Assembly (NCBI RefSeq): GCF_002217945.1
Contig: NZ_BCMG01000005.1
Span: 106,103 to 170,102 of the forward strand
DNA length: 64,000 nt
Source: Secundilactobacillus silagei JCM 19001
GTDB lineage: Bacteria; Bacillota; Bacilli; Lactobacillales; Lactobacillaceae
Direction of reading: 5' to 3'
The notes beneath the pieces are model-generated. The model was not told the origin of the DNA and did not search any database. It was given only the letters and a program-made list of their open reading frames with translations. The translations under genes were made by a program, and so were the position numbers. Of this stretch, positions 61,965 through 64,000 are shown piece by piece; the first letter of the stretch is position 1; every line of letters begins with the position of its first letter.

Positions 61965-62051
61965 TTAATTAATTCCGATAGCAGGTCAATACCTGTCATG
62001 TTACTAGCAGAGCACTTCTCTAGGCGGGAATCGTCTAAGGAGTGTTTTTTT
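61965..62051 (+). promoter_or_regulatory. Attenuator-like leader of the MFS gene
   Basis: The leader folds into hairpin 1 (GCAGGT/ACCTGT, 61981-61996), an anti-terminator stem CTAG-AGA/TCTCTAG (62004-62023) and a terminator hairpin (62013-62044) of about 13 bp with loop GGAAT, followed by seven T residues. The anti-terminator and the terminator share bases 62013-62023, so only one can form. The terminator's right arm contains AAGGAG, the ribosome site of the MFS gene, and its T-run is the spacer to the ATG. It has the architecture of a riboswitch or a protein-controlled attenuator; I cannot assign a class. Confidence 0.65.
62013..62051 (+). terminator. Intrinsic terminator overlapping the MFS ribosome binding site
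   Basis: CACT, TCT and TAGGCG pair with CGTCTA, AGG and AGTG; T x7 follows and the ATG begins at 62052. A premature stop here would abolish expression. Confidence 0.82.
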
Positions 62052-63170
62052 ATGTCTCACAAAAACGTTTTATTATTAATGGTGACTGCCGCTAATTTAC
62101 GACTTTCAGTCACCGCCGTCACCCCGTTATTCGCACTTATCCGCCGTGGCTTACACGTAAACAGTGTTATCACCTCGTTACTGGTGACCCTGCCACTAAT
62201 CTGTTTTGCACTGGGCGCACTTTTTGCACCCCAGTTAATTCATCAATTCGGTTTAAAGCACACGTTGATCAGCGTCGATAGTCTCCTGCTGCTGGGAAAT
62301 ATGCTTCGGCCGTTTGGTCAAGTTCAGTTAGTGCTTGGTACCCTCATGATTGGCATCGCAATTGCCATCCTAAACGTTGCTGTACCAACCCTCATTGCGC
62401 ATTTTCCACTGTCGCAAGCCACCCATCTGACCAGCCAATATGCCGTCATGATGAACCTAGTAGCAGCCATCGCCACCGTGCTCGTAATGCCGCTCGCACA
62501 GCTATTCAACTGGCAAACCGTCCTTGGCGGTTTTGGGCTGCCCGCCTTGCTGGCACTGTTAGCCGCTTTATTGATCCCACAAGAACAGTCGCAACCCGTT
62601 AATGTCGTTAAATCACCTTCACAGTCCGTTTGGTCCGATCCTGTCAGCCTGCGCTTAGCCTTGTTTATGGGTTTGCAATCACTGATCTTTTACAGTTTGA
62701 TTGCCTGGCTACCAACGTTATTTCAAGCACAGGGCGCTTCTGCAGCCGAGGCCGGTACACTGCTGTCAGTTTTCCAATTCGTAGGTATTCCTGCCGGTTT
62801 GCTGCTGAATCATTTTGTTAATTTTAAGCGACTGTTATTAATCCTATTACTGGGTTACCTCATCGGTGAATTGAACTTTGGCGGCGGGCAATTAGGTTGG
62901 TGGCTAGCAGCTATCAGTCTTGGCTTCACCTGCTCACTCATTTTTAGTCTCGCACTCACCTTGATTGCGACCAGTAGCGACGACCCTGAAATCGTCACAA
63001 AACGTTCTGGCTTCGCACAATCTGCGGGTTACGGACTAGCTGCAATTGGACCAGTGATTCTAGGAACGGTTCATCATCTCAGCGGTTCCTGGACGTTAGT
63101 ACTCGGTTTAATTGCCAGCTTAATGCTGGTCACAATTTTAGTTGGCTGGGTCGTCATTGACCGCCAATGA
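62052..63170 (+). CDS. MFS transporter, CynX/NimT-like
   Basis: 372 residues with about 12 membrane segments. NLRLSVTAVTPLFALIRRGLHVN early in the chain and VTLPLICFALGALFAPQL match the CynX/YeaN (cyanate/nitroimidazole-type) branch of the major facilitator superfamily. The substrate is unknown. The ATG at 62052 follows AAGGAG; an in-frame ATG at 61956 lies in the leader upstream of the promoter-proximal hairpins and is rejected. Expression appears to be gated by the leader at 61965-62051. Confidence 0.9.
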   Translation: MSHKNVLLLMVTAANLRLSVTAVTPLFALIRRGLHVNSVITSLLVTLPLICFALGALFAPQLIHQFGLKHTLISVDSLLLLGNMLRPFGQVQLVLGTLMIGIAIAILNVAVPTLIAHFPLSQATHLTSQYAVMMNLVAAIATVLVMPLAQLFNWQTVLGGFGLPALLALLAALLIPQEQSQPVNVVKSPSQSVWSDPVSLRLALFMGLQSLIFYSLIAWLPTLFQAQGASAAEAGTLLSVFQFVGIPAGLLLNHFVNFKRLLLILLLGYLIGELNFGGGQLGWWLAAISLGFTCSLIFSLALTLIATSSDDPEIVTKRSGFAQSAGYGLAAIGPVILGTVHHLSGSWTLVLGLIASLMLVTILVGWVVIDRQ

Positions 63171-63220
63171 TTCCGTTTTTGGCCTTAATCCGTATTAAGT
63201 CAGTCGCCTGTCACATAACA

Positions 63221-63270
63221 AAAGAGTAGCGTTGGTAACCCCCATTCAGGTTGCCAACGCTACTCTTTAA
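63221..63270. terminator. Bidirectional terminator between MFS gene and gpo
   Basis: AAAGAGTAGCGTTGG pairs with CCAACGCTACTCTTT, with an inner ACC/GGT pair; A/T tracts on both sides. It ends both converging genes. Confidence 0.93.
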
Positions 63271-63741
63271 TTAAGCCTTTAGAGCTTCAACGATTGCTGG
63301 TTCGATTTTTTCTGGCTTAGTCACTGGTGCATACCGGCTGATCAGCTGCCCGTCTCGGCCAATCAAGAACTTCGTAAAGTTCCACTTGATTCGGCCATGG
63401 CCAGCAGTGTCTTTCAAGTAGGTAAACAACGGGTCTTCCCCGTCACCGTTAACTTGAACCTGCTTCGTCATTGGAAAAGTCACGCCATAGTGTAATTGAC
63501 AATATTCCTCAGTGGCTTCGTCGGAATCGAGTTCCTGATGAAACTGGTTTGATGGCAGTCCCAATACTTCAAACCCCTGTTCATGATACTGCTGATAGAG
63601 TTTTTCAATGCCTTCAAGCTGCGGTGCCAGGCCACATTTACTAGCGGTATTCACGATCATCAAAACCTTACCGGCATAATCGCCAAAGTTGATTTCTTGT
63701 CCGCTCATTTCGGTTTCTTTAAAATCATATAGCTGACTCAT
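63271..63741 (-). CDS. gpo: Glutathione peroxidase-like thiol peroxidase
   Basis: 156 residues. The active-site motif is NTASKCGLAPQ with Cys36 in place of selenocysteine; the other tetrad members are Gln in LPSNQF and Trp-Asn in WNFTKF. Such bacterial enzymes usually take electrons from thioredoxin and reduce hydroperoxides. GGGAGG lies upstream of the ATG. It stands alone, bounded by a terminator. Confidence 0.94.
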   Translation of the reverse strand: MSQLYDFKETEMSGQEINFGDYAGKVLMIVNTASKCGLAPQLEGIEKLYQQYHEQGFEVLGLPSNQFHQELDSDEATEEYCQLHYGVTFPMTKQVQVNGDGEDPLFTYLKDTAGHGRIKWNFTKFLIGRDGQLISRYAPVTKPEKIEPAIVEALKA

Positions 63742-64000
63742 ATTTCATTAAACCTCCCTTAAATAAACAGATTGTGTACAATCAATATACTGCTTTTAGC
63801 TTCTTCTGGCAAGCCACTGTTAATTTAAAAATAACCTGCCAAACAGTCATCGCTGTTAGACAGGTTATTTATTGAAGTTTAAATGGTTCTATCATATCTG
63901 TTGTTGGTCATGTCACAAGACATGATCGACAACAGATTTTTCTTTCTGTAATCTATGTATGTTGACACGAAAAAAGGATATCGCCATTGCTTTATCCTTC
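63742..64000. other. Hairpin-rich non-coding stretch at the window edge
   Basis: No gene is seen. Three inverted repeats occur: 63829-63870 (AAATAACCTG arms with inner AACAG/CTGTT; T-run on the minus side), 63896-63937 (ATCTGTTGTTGGTCATGTC-type arms; T-run on the plus side) and 63975-63999 (AAGGATA/TATCCTT; T-run on the minus side). The last is probably the terminator of a minus-strand gene just outside the window. Confidence 0.6.

Noticed and set aside
1..64000. Prophage, integrative element, insertion sequence, rRNA or tRNA genes
   Set aside because: No integrase, transposase, att-like duplication or RNA gene pattern was found; gene order is that of conserved core chromosome.

Overview
This window is core chromosome of a low-to-mid GC Lactobacillales bacterium, most likely a Lactobacillaceae species. 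The evidence is gene order as well as single genes. The runs yqeG-yqeH-yhbY-nadD-yqeK-rsfS-yqeM-tmcAL, polA-mutM-coaE-nrdR-dnaB-dnaI-thrS, infC-rpmI-rplT, trmB/ytpP-ytpR-sftA-murC and ecsAB/hit/prsA/yhaMNO-yheA are classic Firmicutes blocks. Ribosome binding sites are strong (AGGAGG type), TTG starts are frequent, and T-box and L20-type RNA leaders are present. I see no insertion sequence, prophage, CRISPR array, rRNA or tRNA gene.

Layout. 1-2010: a cut-off membrane acyltransferase and a membrane-anchored alpha/beta hydrolase. 2033-5890: an ArlRS-like two-component system and, divergent from it, a zinc alcohol dehydrogenase. 6085-12690: ribosome-assembly, NAD and tRNA-modification genes, all on the minus strand. 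12699-16460: rplT, rpmI and infC with an L20-type leader and two tandem promoters, then thrS with a T-box. 16462-23461: replication genes, including a mutM and coaE fused in one reading frame. 23571-30150: Bax inhibitor-like protein, murC, sftA, ytpR, ytpP, a small orphan membrane protein and trmB. 30148-40119: trmB, EcsAB, HIT, PrsA foldase, YhaM and the YhaN/YhaO pair. 40206-40409: direct repeats and a long hairpin. 40418-47606: class A PBP, argR, argS with a T-box, an amino-acid permease and a folate ECF S component. 47777-50450: two secreted NEAT-domain proteins. 50806-59126: small unknown protein, TMEM175-like channel, CPA1 antiporter, methionine aminopeptidase, SbcCD. 59286-63741: DNA alkyl-transferase, LOG-family enzyme, unknown membrane protein, esterase, an MFS transporter behind an attenuator-like leader, and a glutathione peroxidase. 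The right edge is a hairpin-rich non-coding stretch.

Four observations stand out. (1) ThrRS keeps its catalytic core but has lost all four signature residues of the N2 editing site. (2) MutM (DNA glycosylase) and CoaE (dephospho-CoA kinase) form one continuous reading frame. (3) The MFS gene has an approximately 85-nt leader in which a strong intrinsic terminator, an overlapping anti-terminator stem and the Shine-Dalgarno sequence interlock; I could not match it to a known riboswitch class. (4) A two-gene NEAT locus carries an approximately 500-bp internal duplication and suggests haem binding at the surface of a lactic acid bacterium. Everything here is read by eye; no database search was run.
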